DNA from: Nocardioides agariphilus
GTDB lineage: Bacteria > Actinomycetota > Actinomycetes > Propionibacteriales > Nocardioidaceae
Assembly: GCF_015352445.1 (NCBI RefSeq)
Contig: NZ_JADKPO010000006.1
Span: 115,778-179,777, forward strand
Length of the DNA stretch: 64,000 nt
Direction: 5' to 3'
In this document: positions 63,850 to 64,000 of the stretch, piece after piece
How the letters are laid out: each line of letters opens with the position of its first letter
Numbering within the stretch: position 1 is the first letter of the stretch
Translations under genes and position numbers: made by a program
Notes under the pieces: generated by a model
The model's database searches: none
The model's input: only the letters and a program-made list of their open reading frames with translations
Told to the model about the DNA's origin: nothing

Positions 63850-63901
63850 GGCTAGTCAGGGACGCGCGCGGACGAACTGCCCGTGTCGTTTTGGCTCGCT
63901 C

Positions 63902-64000
63902 CGCTCGCATGTCCGCGCGCTATGACCCTTGGTCTTCCTCCTCGCTCCGGTCGCTGCGCTCCCTGCGCTCGTCGTGCAGACCACAGCGGCGCCTGTCTTG
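63902..64000 (+). repeat. Direct repeat copy 2, cut by the window end
   Basis: Exact copy of 63643-63741; its right end is not in the window, so the true repeat may be longer and may continue as further units. Confidence 0.9.

Larger units (their letters stand above)
63591..64000. other. Intergenic region filled with repeats at the window edge
   Basis: No gene is evident in the last 410 bases. It is made of two copies of one direct repeat and a palindromic element between them, all rich in short CGCTCG/CTCGCT runs. Any open frames across it are by-products of composition. Confidence 0.7.

Overview
The window is high-GC DNA from an actinobacterium. The best fit is a member of the Nocardioidaceae such as Nocardioides. 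Supporting signs are an actinobacterial gene set (S1 protein with CoaE, paired SigA and SigB sigma factors, the SigA-DUF7455-ParE neighbourhood, DUF3068, DUF2613, DUF4192, an LprG/P55 pair), a strong class of leaderless genes (TANNNT box, 6-7 bases, then ATG or GTG), and a repeat at the right edge built from GTCTCGAAACC and GGTTGAGGA arms, of a kind I recall from Nocardioides intergenic DNA. I see no tRNA, rRNA, CRISPR array, prophage or insertion sequence. The window reads as chromosomal core and near-core DNA.

Layout. 1-2.9 kb: the ATPase end of a branched-chain amino acid ABC transporter (livG fragment, livF), convergent with its binding lipoprotein livK. 3.2-6.6 kb: a GNAT acetyltransferase and DNA polymerase I. 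6.7-26.8 kb: a long cell-surface glycan region with a flippase-like protein, several glycosyltransferases (one fused to a methyltransferase), three further methyltransferases, three large membrane proteins of GT-C appearance, an acyltransferase-3, a 2OG-Fe(II) hydroxylase, DUF3068 and a secreted sugar-dehydrogenase-like protein. 27-31 kb: rpsA and coaE, separated by a GlxA-type regulator, a divergent tiny membrane protein and a MarR gene translationally coupled to coaE. 31-34 kb: a secreted beta-helix-like protein, a SigB-type sigma factor and pseudouridine-phosphate glycosidase. 34.2-34.6 kb: a gene-free stretch with four helically phased CTGTGGA boxes and a strongly folded candidate RNA with its own terminator. 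34.7-42.1 kb: MFS exporter, DinB, LysE, DUF4192, a GCS2 ligase, a universal stress protein behind a 12-bp tandem repeat, and a HhH-GPD repair protein. 42.3-48.2 kb: SigA, DMT transporter, DUF456, DUF7455, and ParE, whose only workable start codon appears to be ATC. 48.3-54.8 kb: secreted protein, DUF4242, LuxR-family LAL regulator, beta carbonic anhydrase, and the P55 exporter with lipoprotein LprG. 54.8-64 kb: ParC, a 48-bp near-perfect palindrome, LCP ligase, homocysteine methyltransferase, a GNAT/ADP-forming acyl-CoA synthetase fusion, and dispersed repeats.

How the genes work together. The 7-26 kb block probably builds, modifies and exports a surface polysaccharide, and the LCP protein at 58-60 kb is the kind of enzyme that attaches such polymers to peptidoglycan. 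ParE and ParC form topoisomerase IV. LprG and P55 form a lipid or lipoglycan export pair. SigA and SigB lie 9 kb apart on opposite strands. At least 14 genes carry a leaderless start, which also fixes their true start codons. No single previously undescribed protein system stands out. The most interesting novel-looking signals are non-coding: the 34.2-34.57 kb box array plus RNA, the ATC start of parE, and the palindrome upstream of parC.
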